Source: Mimachlamys varia
Lineage: Eukaryota; Mollusca; Bivalvia; Pectinida; Pectinidae
NCBI GenBank assembly: GCA_947623455.1
Contig: OX392536.1
Span: 9,543,282-9,607,281, forward strand
DNA length: 64,000 nt
Direction of reading: 5' to 3'
The notes beneath the pieces were generated by a model. It was not told where the DNA came from and searched no databases. It saw only the letters and a program-made list of their open reading frames with translations. The position numbers and the translations under genes are program-made. Positions 49,101-58,435 of this stretch are shown here, one piece after another; position 1 is the first letter of the stretch; every line of letters begins with the position of its first letter.

Positions 49101-49477
49101 TCGGCGGCGGATGTGGGTGGGGACCATTGGGTTATTGGACATGATTGTTTTATACATGTTAATTAAAGTAATGTATGTATTAAACATGTTTGGCTTGATA
49201 CTGTTTTCTTCATACAACTGTCGGAAGTGCTGTGTAAATCTTTAAAAGGAAATAACGACTTTAATTAGTCCAACTTGTGCAATTAACTGTAATGTGTTAA
49301 GGCAAGGCCAGACATCTAGGGTTGATTTGTAGGCAGACAAAAAGAATCGCTTGCAACAAACAGCTTAAAATTGTTTATTTACTATAGGAGAGAGATCTTT
49401 ACTTTTAACAGTGGAGTGTTTCTTTTACAAAATGCCTTAAATAGATGAGGAGTTGGCAATAAGTAATTCATGATTTC
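46171..49477 (+). other. PPP2R2A: 3'UTR and downstream flank of PP2A-B
   Basis: No further coding exon recognised. The 3'UTR begins after TAG at 46170. A first AATAAA occurs at 46572-46577 and others follow (for example near 48774), so the UTR length is uncertain. A two-copy direct repeat with ATTTCATTTCAAGGG lies near 47515-47580. Confidence 0.5.
46572..46577 (+). terminator. PPP2R2A: Candidate polyadenylation signal for PP2A-B
   Basis: AATAAA about 400 bases after the stop codon. It is the first canonical hexamer in the 3' flank. Later hexamers could give longer 3'UTRs, which are common for this family. Confidence 0.4.
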
Positions 49478-49641
49478 AGGGGTTGCGCTCACCTACGCTT
49501 TCTTCACCTCTGGAACATCATGGTACAATGGCAAAACTGATTGTCGGCGACCGGATAGCTCAATTTCTTGAGGGTCCTTCTAGAGTTCAGAAGGTCTGGG
49601 TTCAAACACTGTTCTGGCCGTGCATTTTCCCCCTCCTGTTA
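49478..49641 (+). mobile_element. Composite: TIR-family terminus followed by a truncated tRNA-like LTR
   Basis: 49478-49540 carries CAGGGGTTGCGCTCACCTAC of the CCTCGATATCCAG family. From 49546 a tRNA-like segment (GGCGACCGGATAGCTCAATT, B-box-like GGTTCAAAC, then CTGGCCGTGCATTTTCCC) matches the terminal repeats of the element at 56282-56627, but it lacks their TGTAGCGG start and final ACA. It is a decayed single copy. Confidence 0.6.
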
Positions 49642-49764
49642 AAGTACTGTAGACAGGTTTTGAGCCTGTAAGTTGCTTTAGATTACTAGGTCTAAACGTC
49701 TTTGACAGTGAAGTGCTTTGGTCCAACAGTTGGGTGCTTGTTGCTGAGGCTGAAATCTGTTATT

Positions 49765-49960
49765 GGTGCCGTAGATGAAGATGTGCTGTTGATGCCGTAG
49801 ATGAAGATGTACTGTTGGTGCCGTAGATGAAAATGTACTGTTGGTGCCAAAGATGAAGATGTACTGTTGGTGCCGTAGATGAAGATGTACTGTTGGTGCC
49901 GTAGATGGAGATGTACTGTTGGTGCCGTAGATGAAGATGTACTGTTGGTGCCGTAGATTA
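49765..49960. repeat. 26-bp minisatellite, about 7.5 copies
   Basis: The unit is GGTGCCGTAGATGAAGATGT then ACTGTT. The 26-bp spacing is measured at 49765 and 49791. One unit has CCAAAG in place of CCGTAG. Confidence 0.9.
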
Positions 49961-52008
49961 AGCGCCCATGTAATGAGTGCTGTTTTATAGTAGTAGGTAG
50001 TCATACTTGAGCATTCCTTGTGATTAGTGCTAGAGCCCTGCGGTAAAACTGTGCTAACCTCCAACCAAAGTATATCATATTTTGTGTTGCACCCTTTTAC
50101 TAGCCTGCTGTAAAATAATTTTAAAAAAAAGTTGTATCAATAAGCTTTTTCTTGCTGTTAGCTGAGGTGTTAAAATGAGGTATTCGGTTTGTGAAATTAG
50201 AGAAAAAAAATTATACCAATCTTGATCCAAAATATATGGTGTTATGCTTCATCACATCTCTAATTGAGGACAATAAACCAGATTTGAATCTGTGATTAAA
50301 ATTGTCTTGTTAACCGAGATTTTAAATTGAGGTATTGATTTTTTTTCGTAATCAAAGAGTTTCCTCCCCTTTACGTAGGTACCTGGTCATAACCATTGTG
50401 ACATCCTTTGTTTGCTAAGAAAACTGCATTGTCAGCTTACAGTTTCCCGCCTATTTATGTCATTTTCCTTGCAATATATTGACGTCGCAATGAAAAGTTA
50501 TACCTATCGAAAAGGGAGGCAACTGTTGACGAAAGATCCAATGTCTTTGATACTACTTGTTCTATGTAATATCTTGGATGGTTAAAAACATAAGAATACC
50601 CCTTCCGTAAAACTTGTGTGATATTAATGTGTGTGGTTGAATGAAAGATTGTGTTATGTACAAGCAGGTATGACTATGCTTGATCTGTCAACGACTGCAG
50701 GTGGTAAAACAGAATTGTCGAGACTGCCTCGGACAATTTATTTTGATTAAAATACTGGTAAGCTGTTTGTGTTTAATGTTATCCACTGCCAAATTATCGT
50801 GATCAAGTTGTTGTTGAAGTGTCCGATGTGCTGTTGTTTAGAATGTTCCTTTTTGTGCTGGTGATGTAATGGCATGTTCTGATTAATTGATAGTAAATTG
50901 TCAATCGTAGCATCATATAATAGTAAATATATTTTTGTATTTTATGGAGTTAGGAATTTGGACTTGCAACAAAAGAATCATGCTTATCAGTCTTGATGTT
51001 TCAATGAATATATAGAATACAGTACCTAATGATTTATTCTCAAAGACACATGGTCCTCAAATTTTAAATATTGAAAATGGAGTTGGAAAAGTATTTTGCA
51101 CTTGGAAATTCTTAAATATCTTTAAAAAAAAATCCTTTGTCAGGATAGTACTACATAAAGAAGAAAATTCCAATTTTGCAAATTTCTCATTGTGTTGCTT
51201 TTTTTCTTGTTTCGCATATCAACTGTTCAGAATTGTACCAAACAATGTCTTACCTGTTGGCATTTGCCCAACAGTATGTAGAAGTAACAAGCTTTGTGAG
51301 GACAGTGTAAGGTTGTGGATGTAAGGGGTAAGTGATAAGTTATCTACCTCGTGCCTATCGGTAGCTCTGGCAGTGGAAACAGGCTTGGTGGTATTCATTG
51401 ATACGAGGTTCGTGGAAAGTGAGCAATACAGAAGGACAAAGGGGGATCTGATGTTTGGAAATAGTTGTTGAAGCTCATTTTGTCTGAAGATTAAGAGAAA
51501 GTGCTATCAATTCGTCATACTTGAACCAAGTTTCTTTTGTGTGCAATGTAATTAAATAGACGGATTTTGCAATGAAAACTTGTACGAAAATGAATCAACG
51601 CAATTATGATGGTGATGGTGTACTGGCTTTACATAAATTACATTTTCGTGGAAATTGGGAAAGTTAGTAGCTGCGAAAAAAACTTATAGTTAACAGTATC
51701 TTGTTTTGATAATGACCAAGAGGATAAGTGTCAAGATATTAAGCCTGTAGTTTGGTGGAAGACAAAGTAGAATAACCTTGACCCCTTCAAAGGTCATGCG
51801 TGTATAAGCTTAAGGTGTTTCAAAAATAAAATAAAAATGATAATGAGTGGTGATATTTGGCCTTTTAGTTAACTGAAATAGAGGCTTATCAAGTTATTGG
51901 AACAAATGTACGTCGGTACAACTCAAGGTTACTGAGGTCAATATAGACAAAGTACAAAAGATACATTTATCAAGTTCTAGGGTCAAATTGAGCAGGTTGC
52001 TATCCAAG
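49961..52008. other. Intergenic stretch, nothing recognised
   Basis: AT-rich sequence with no recognisable exon, RNA gene or element in either strand. Confidence 0.4.
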
Positions 52009-52091
52009 GTTTACCCCTAAAGTTTCATAATGAACTATTCTAACCACTGAATTGGAATAGTTACCTTCATATTACGGGGTGAGGGAGTTAA
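52009..52091. mobile_element. Foldback element, about 83 bp (copy 4)
   Basis: The left GTTTACCCCTAAAGTTTCAT keeps the TTCATAATG interior of the 5043 family. The right end reads TACGGGGTGAGGGAG. The ends are more diverged than in the other copies. Confidence 0.5.
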
Positions 52092-52291
52092 CAGATCCTG
52101 GTGGTCAGTTGTTAGACGAGGCAACGCACCCAAACCGGTGATAACTAAACATAGCCCACCGTTATACGAATAGTGATGACTCGCTTCAAATTAACTCGTT
52201 CAATCCTGAAGCCAAAACTAGGCTATATTGAAATGACAATTCACGTAGGGACTCTGTACATAATCGACCATTGGATAGGCCTGTTTTACCC

Positions 52292-52600
52292 CATGGTATC
52301 TGAAGGGTTAGTAGTGAGTAAGAAAGGAGGTTATATTAGTCCGAGGGTGGCTGTGATGAGTTATCGGCCCTGGCCATTAGGTTGTCTCCTTGTCATGGTG
52401 TCTGAAGGGTTAGTAGTGAGCGAGAAAGGAGGTGTAGTCCGAGGGTGGCTGTGATGAGTTATCGGCCCTGGCCATTCGTGCTCTGTTTTGTTGTCATGGT
52501 ATCTGAAGGGTTAGTAGTGAGTGAGAAAGGAGGTGTAGTCCGAGGGTGGCTGTGATGAGTTATCAGCCCTGGCCATTCGTGTTCTGTCTTGTTGTCATGT
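52292..52600. repeat. About 100-bp tandem repeat, three copies
   Basis: Each copy contains CATGGTATCTGAAGGGTTAG, GAGAAAGGAGGT, CCGAGGGTGGCTGTGATGAG and TATCGGCCCTGGCCATT. Starts lie near 52292, 52395 and 52495. Confidence 0.85.
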
Positions 52601-53802
52601 ACATTGAGGGTCGTCGTTCAGTCATGCCATAAAAAAGCAATAAAATATTGAAAAATTCATTTCTTCATTTTTCGTCATGCATGTCCTGTTATGGGAAGTC
52701 TAGTATGTGTTGAAGAGAGAATTGAATCGGTCATTCTTCGTGTTTTGTATGTCACTACCTGTGACTTTGATAGAAACCCAGTTCTAGTAACTTTGCAACT
52801 AAAAAAAAGCGAAAGGGTTTGAAACCATCCAGAAATATCGAAACGTTTGAAATAGTTTGTTTGATAGTTGCCAATTATGAGCCCAAAATCAAGCTTAAGT
52901 GTTGTCATTTTTCGATGTGTTCCAAAATCCAACATAACAAAAACAGTTCCTTAAAAGTCATTTCCTTGTAGGCCATCCAGATATATGTGATTTAATTAGC
53001 TTATTTGCACCAATTGCAGTTGCTCGAGTTTCTGTCAATAACTGTTGTGATAGTGACTTCACACTTATTTTATGCAATGTCGAGGTCGGTCTCAAAAACA
53101 GATACAGAATTTGATGTATTTCTCATGTGTTTCCTTGACCTAGTTTCAATTTCTAAAGCCATGGTATTTAAAGTACAAACATTTTGATAGGTTGAATGGC
53201 AATTTTTGTGAAATCTACAGGGGTCAAAAGGTCAACCTGGGCTGTGATAAGTGCAATCTTATTAAAAGACATATCCTCACTACTACTTTCGTTTATAGGG
53301 TTCGAGTTAACCCCTACACACAATAATAATAGAAGGGATTTGCATTTTTATCAGATTGTGATAAATGAAAAGAAGGAAATTTACTGATTAATGAAAAGAT
53401 GAAAATATTAATTTCCATAAGAACAGTTAACGGACAAAACTGGTCTAGAAACTGAATAACTCGGCGTAGAAAACTTCAAAATAAAAACTGATAATGGTAT
53501 TGCAGAGGAACGTTCGATTGTTGTGTTTTGATAGGTTTTCGTGCGATAATTTTAGTTCCATTGGACCCATCAAAGTATACATTTTATTCATAACCGTGCA
53601 TTTTAATTGAAAGTCATTTATTGGATTACTTTGAAGGTCAAAGGTTGGGGTCACTTCGGTTCCTTTGATCTCTCCAACAGTATACGGTGTCTCCTTATTG
53701 AATGTCCTTACAAGGGATTACTTTGAAGGTCAAATATTTAGGTCACTTACTATAATGCAATAGAATCTGAGCGATAACAAAGTTCACTTGTGCCCATCAA
53801 CT
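52601..53802. other. Intergenic stretch, nothing recognised
   Basis: The only repeat features are a lone GTTGCTCGAGTTTCTGTCAA (near 53018), matching the terminus of the 688-bp element, and two TACTTTGAAGGTCAAA stretches near 53630 and 53720. Confidence 0.4.
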
Positions 53803-53886
53803 TCATCCTCGGTATCCAGGGGTTACGATCACTAAAGTTCTCTGAACGAAGGTGATGTGATAGTGACCCCTGGATATCGAGGATGA
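53803..53886. repeat. Palindrome of the CCTCGATATCCAG family, 84 bp
   Basis: CATCCTCGGTATCCAGGGGT then TACGATCACTA faces its inverse TAGTGACCCCTGGATATCGA then GGATG. This is a minimal foldback version of the TIR element at 25436-25770. Confidence 0.75.
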
Positions 53887-54175
53887 TCAAACTTCAACTT
53901 CAGTGTTTCTTCACTATAAGTCCTTGCTTGGGGTTGCTCATGTTCAAATATCAAGGTCAACGTTACTATAAATATAACTGGCGACAGCTCGAGTTCCCTT
54001 GAGGCCCCTATAGCTCGTGTTAGTATGCCACTTGCATGAAATGGTCGGTGCATATATAGTGTTACTTTTGTCTGTCATTAAGTAATTTCGACATCCGTCA
54101 TAATTTCGTTTCTGCTTATTTACCCTTTAAAGATAGAAACTACACTATACTCCGACTTGAAGCTGTATATTGACA

Positions 54176-54352
54176 AGATACAGTTCCAGTTCTGATTTCG
54201 TGACTTGAGACCGCATTTTCTTCGAGAATTGAATAACCTGCTAGCTATGCTAGTCTATAATGAAATGATGCAGTTCTGGTTCTGACTTCGTGTTTCAAGA
54301 CTTAAGGCCGCGTTTACTTCGAGAATGGTATGTGGCCTGCTAGCTATGCACA
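54176..54352. repeat. Two-copy duplication, about 92 bp
   Basis: CAGTTCCAGTTCTGATTTCG, GACTTGAGACCGC, ACTTCGAGAATTG and CCTGCTAGCTATGC recur in the same order in the second copy. Surrounding sequence (53887-55502) is otherwise unrecognised. Confidence 0.65.
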
Positions 54353-55502
54353 AAGAGACCAGTATTGCTGCCTGGCTACGACTTTATATCTTCCCTTGGG
54401 ACCTTTTACTTGGGATCATATTTGGAACGGATTCTGCCAGAGACCAAGGTAACAACGCTGAGAGGATCTGCTCTGGGGCCTAGCCCTGCCCCAAGGTACG
54501 TCAAACAAGGGTAATAATAATGAAATATTTCAGATCACTACCCTGTAACCATACCCGGTATTGATAATTTCAAACAGGTCAACTATTGTTCTCTTGAACG
54601 GTCGAGATCCTGCTGTACTGCTCTACGAAAATGTTATACCGAGTATGTCAGCAGAGACGCACTAAAGAATTGGTCTGTTAGCAGTGAGATGGCCAGGGTT
54701 TAGATCCGGTCCCATCCTTGTCAGCTTAGTTTGTTGGTCGTATCAATGGAAAAAAGGATAGGTCGTAAGGTCACGACATGTGAAAAAGAGTTTGATCCCA
54801 AACCTATAACTGTACACAGTAATTGAAACGACCCCAGTACTTTGGTACTCGCTTCTTGTTATGATATGTTAACGCCGTCGATGTCCTCGTCTTCCATCAT
54901 TTCTTATTTCTAGGAAATTTATCTGGAGTTTTTGCCCCTCCCCTGTAGTTTTGCTCCAACATAACATAACTGAAAATGTTGAAATCCTCGCCTTTTTACC
55001 CATAACGCTTGGAATGAAGAAAGGGTTAGATTCATGATCCAGCGATTGATTTTCATGCGTCTTGAATATACCGAAATGCTTGAAAATTGATAATGCTGAA
55101 ATAGGCCTAAACCTGTAATTTGCCTATTCATGTAAAACTAAGGTCGTAAAAATATCGAGACTCCATCTATCAAATGGAATGTGATTTTCAAAGATCACTT
55201 ATTGACCCCGTCGAATATGATGTCGGACAATGGGCTAAACGTGAACATGTTGAATCGGTTTTACTTTCAGAGTGGGTATAAAGTCTGCCAGGTCCTCTGT
55301 CCAGAAAATAAATTTGGTTTGCTAAACAAATTGAAAACTTTTGGATATTTCTTATCCTGTTCTTCAAAAATTACTCAACGATACATAAGATAAGTTTGTG
55401 GTTCTATCTTCAGGCAAGGCGTCTAATAACTGTATCTGTGTTTGCAAAAAAGTTCGATAACAACGATAATCCTACTTAGACTAACTCGCACATTGATCGA
55501 TA

Positions 55503-55910
55503 TGTAAAAGATGTGGATAAGGTTTCCTTACAAGCGTGAGCTGCACAGAATTTTCCTTTAGCTCAGTCGGTAGAGCATCAGGCAGAGAGCAAAGGGTCGC
55601 GGGTTCGAGCCCAAGCGACGGCACTATTTTTATCACTTTTCCTCGTCCTATTACACACTGGTGCCGATGACCCTCTCCGTTTCAAGGAGGAGAAGCCTTG
55701 GCGGGGAGTCAAAGAACCTGGGTTGGAGATTTAGAAAAAGGTAGGGAATAGTGTAGAAGATGTGCAATGATTAGGTTGCCTTACAAGCGTGAGCTGTAAT
55801 ATAAGGAGTTTCCTTTTAGCTCAGTCGGTAGAGCATCGGGATAGAGAGCCAAGTGTCGCGGATTCGAGCCCCAGCGACGGCACTATATTACTTTTCCTCG
55901 TCCTATTACA
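55503..55910 (+). mobile_element. Miniature LTR-type element (TRIM-like) with tRNA-like terminal repeats, element 1
   Basis: Two direct repeats, 55503-55655 and 55752-55910, both begin TGTA(A/G)AAGATGTG and end CGTCCTATTACA, so each has TG...CA (TGTA...TACA) ends. They flank 96 bp. Three bases inside the left repeat is TGGTGCCGATGACC, placed like a tRNA primer-binding site. The internal segment ends with a purine-rich AGAAAAAGGTAGGGAATAG just before the right repeat. Each repeat contains TAGCTCAGTCGGTAGAGC (A box) and GGTTCGAGCCC or GATTCGAGCCC (B box). The anticodon arm does not pair, so these are not working tRNA genes. There is no coding capacity and no clear target duplication. The LTR reading is inference from architecture. 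Confidence 0.6.
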
Positions 55911-56281
55911 AACGTATCGAAAAATACTATGTAACCATTACATACCACGCATTATAAACTTCCAAGATACCGGTTAATGAGAAAGACGCTGACGTGCCCC
56001 GTCTTTATTTGACAAGGATCCTAATGTACAATGTTTTATCGCTAGCTCTGCTAACTGCTCAACCAAGCCTCTATCAAAACCTCTTGCCGCCATTCTTAAC
56101 CACGCATTACTGTACACTCCAAAAGTGCAGTTAATGTACTAGATTTTGAAAATCTCGGAAAGATCTTCAAACCCATCTTAAATACCCCATCCTCAAAATG
56201 TTTCGTTTATCTTTTGATTTACTACCATACCTCATACCAGTCATGAGAAATTTCTTTTTCAAGTAAGGCGAGCGATGGTAC

Positions 56282-56627
56282 TGTAACAGGACAGGGAAAA
56301 TGCACGGCCAGACCGGGGTTCGAACCCGGAACCTTCCGAACTCTAGACGGACGCTCAACCAATTGAGCCATCTGGTCGCCAACGATCGACCCGATCTAGA
56401 TCCGCTACATTCCTCCCGCCTTTAACAAAGTCTTCGAACCGGAAGACACACACGAGACCCTATACCACCCTCCGTGGGTATATTTCGTTGGGCGCCAAAT
56501 GTAACAGGAGAGGAAAAATGCACGGCCAGACCGGGGTTCGAAACCGGGACCTTCCGAACTCTTGACGGACGCTAAACCAATTGAGCCATCTGGTTGCCGA
56601 CGGTCGACCCGATCTAGATCCGCTACA
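56282..56627 (-). mobile_element. Miniature LTR-type element (TRIM-like) with tRNA-like terminal repeats, element 2
   Basis: Two direct repeats of exactly 128 bp (56627-56500 and 56409-56282, minus strand) begin TGTAGCGGATCTAGATCGGG and end CTGTTACA. They enclose 90 bp. Two bases after the 5' repeat comes TGGCGCCCAACG, complementary to the 3' end of tRNA-Lys(CUU), a primer used by known retroelements. Just before the 3' repeat is AAAGGCGGGAGGAA, like a polypurine tract. Each repeat holds a tRNA-like segment with TGGCTCAATTGGTTGAGC and GGTTCGAACCCCGG and a pairable acceptor-like stem (CGACCAGA with TCTGGCCG). The repeats differ at several positions, so the insertion is not new. There is no gag or pol; it would depend on another element. 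Confidence 0.72.
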
Positions 56628-57422
56628 ATACTTGTAAATAAGCTGGGAGTGTATACTTAGTAAAAAACACAACGAACGCCAAGATAAAACATTATTGAAT
56701 CCTGGTTGACAATGAAATTTGTTGAGTTTGGATCCAAGGAAAGATTTTCCAGCAGACTGTTGGCATTTCGATTTGAACAAACTGTGTCCCATCACTCCTG
56801 ACTGATTTTTTGTGTTTTCATTCGAGGCTGAATTTGTGGAAGAGCTAATAAGGACGGGTAACACAACCTTGTCAAATCCTATAATTTTACATTAAGGTAT
56901 ATCGACAATGTCTATAAACAGCAAGAAGGTTGCTGACCATGTCGATGGTATGACATTCTGAACTTGAACTCAAGGACACAACGGACTCTCCTACATCAGC
57001 TTCGTACCCCGATCTCTACTTAAACAATGTCCAATATGACCAGCTTACTACTAAGCTATACGGTAAAACGTGACGATTTTGACTTTCCTTTTCTTCATGG
57101 TAACATCCCTGAATATCCAACCGAATTGCAATGGTGTTTTTTTTTGTGATAGAAGTCGGCTACTTACGAACCGGGATTTGAGAGATGTTGGTTAATAAAG
57201 ACATTGGTCAAATAAGTTTTACCGTCGCCATCTTGGTCTTGTTGAAGATATTCTGTATCCTTGTATAATATGAAGGCGGACCTGTTTTTGCAAACTATGC
57301 TCATTAATATTCCTACTTGTATTTGAGGATGATGCGTCACTTTTTACTTGGATGTGACCTAGATTTACATGACGGATCTGGCGAAAAAACGATTGACGCT
57401 TTCTCTTACTGAACTCCTGTGC
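56628..57422. other. Intergenic stretch, nothing firm
   Basis: A minus-strand open frame (56864 leftward) runs through this stretch into the LTR-like repeat. It resembles no family I know and is probably chance. Confidence 0.35.
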
Positions 57423-57660
57423 CTGGTTAACTGTTCAAATGGTGATCAGCTTAATCAATATTTAACAACATTTTCCAAACTTTAAAAATTCTGTCAATGT
57501 ACAAGGTAAAATCTTCTTTTTTTTCATGTAAATTGGCACTATTAGATATTTGATATCCGCGAAGCTATAACTGAATCTGTGGTTTCATTTTAAAGTTACA
57601 AGATAATTAAAATTGGCGCTAATCACTGATTAAGCTAATCATCTTTTGAACAACTGGACC
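57423..57660. mobile_element. MITE with TTGTTCAAAAGATGATTAGC ends (copy 2)
   Basis: Left CTGTTCAAATGGTGATCAGC then TTAATCA; right GATTAAGCTAATCATCTTTT then GAACAACTGG. The interior again has TTCTGTCAATGTACAAGG. A C-run lies further right at about 57875-57890. Confidence 0.7.
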
Positions 57661-58399
57661 CTGGTCTTATATTTTTTTCTTTTCTTTTTCATTTTTACTT
57701 AGTTTCCGTGTATTTTGCCCCTAGACCAGTTTAATCGATTTTGAATTCGGATTATGTTTTTATTGATGTTTTGATATTCTCCTATTTTTTAATAAGAGTT
57801 AAGAGTGAATAGATAAGTTAAAGATGAGCCATATACAGGTCTATGATATAGGCCTAGCAGATTACAAAGAAGTCCCCCCCCCCCCCCCCCAACACTGAAT
57901 ATCCGGATTTACAGAACTGTTGTTTCAGATTTTATTCAGTCATGAGCACTTCCCGTGTATACAGAAACAGAAAATGGACTAAGACCACAATTAATTTTAC
58001 TATATGTTTCATTGTAACATTTAATTTTATAACAAATTCCCTAAATCCGATAGCCAACTTTCCTTTCTAACCTGTCAAGAGCAACATCTTGCGAGTAAAA
58101 TATCAAAATTTCAGCATAGCATGTTGGCCTTTTTCTTGAGATAATCGTCTGCATGTGTCATCAACGTCAAATATAAACTTCCGGGTCAGGGGGTAGGGGT
58201 AAAAACAGGACTTGTCATACAGAACCCTACGCCAAAATAACATGCACAGTATGAAAAATTTACACAGTAAATGTTAAAATGACATCTCTAGAATATTTTA
58301 ACACCAAACTTGTACACAAATACCAAGTTGTAACAGACATAGTATAGTTTTAACTAAAACACCTAGATTTCTAAGGGACTTCATTCGTGGGTACTGAAC

Positions 58400-58407
58400 C
58401 CGGAAGC
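58400..58407 (+). promoter_or_regulatory. ETS-type site near the NSE4 start
   Basis: CCGGAAGC lies 29 bases before the NSE4 start codon, and another ACTTCCGGGT lies near 58178. ETS sites close to the start are common in housekeeping promoters. The role here is inferred. Confidence 0.35.
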
Positions 58408-58435
58408 ATTTAATTGTGGTCTTAGTCCTATTATA

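Noticed and set aside
55556..55875. Two apparent tRNA genes at 55556-55625 and 55805-55875
   Set aside because: The A and B boxes are good, but anticodon and acceptor stems do not pair. Both sit at the same place inside direct repeats, so they are parts of an LTR-like or SINE-like element.
56296..56600. Two apparent minus-strand tRNA genes
   Set aside because: Same reasoning: no proper anticodon stem and loop, and each lies inside a 128-bp repeat with TG...CA ends.
56460..56864. Minus-strand 134-codon frame starting MLPVLISSST
   Set aside because: Its C-terminal half runs through the tRNA-like terminal repeat, and the N-terminal half matches nothing recognised.
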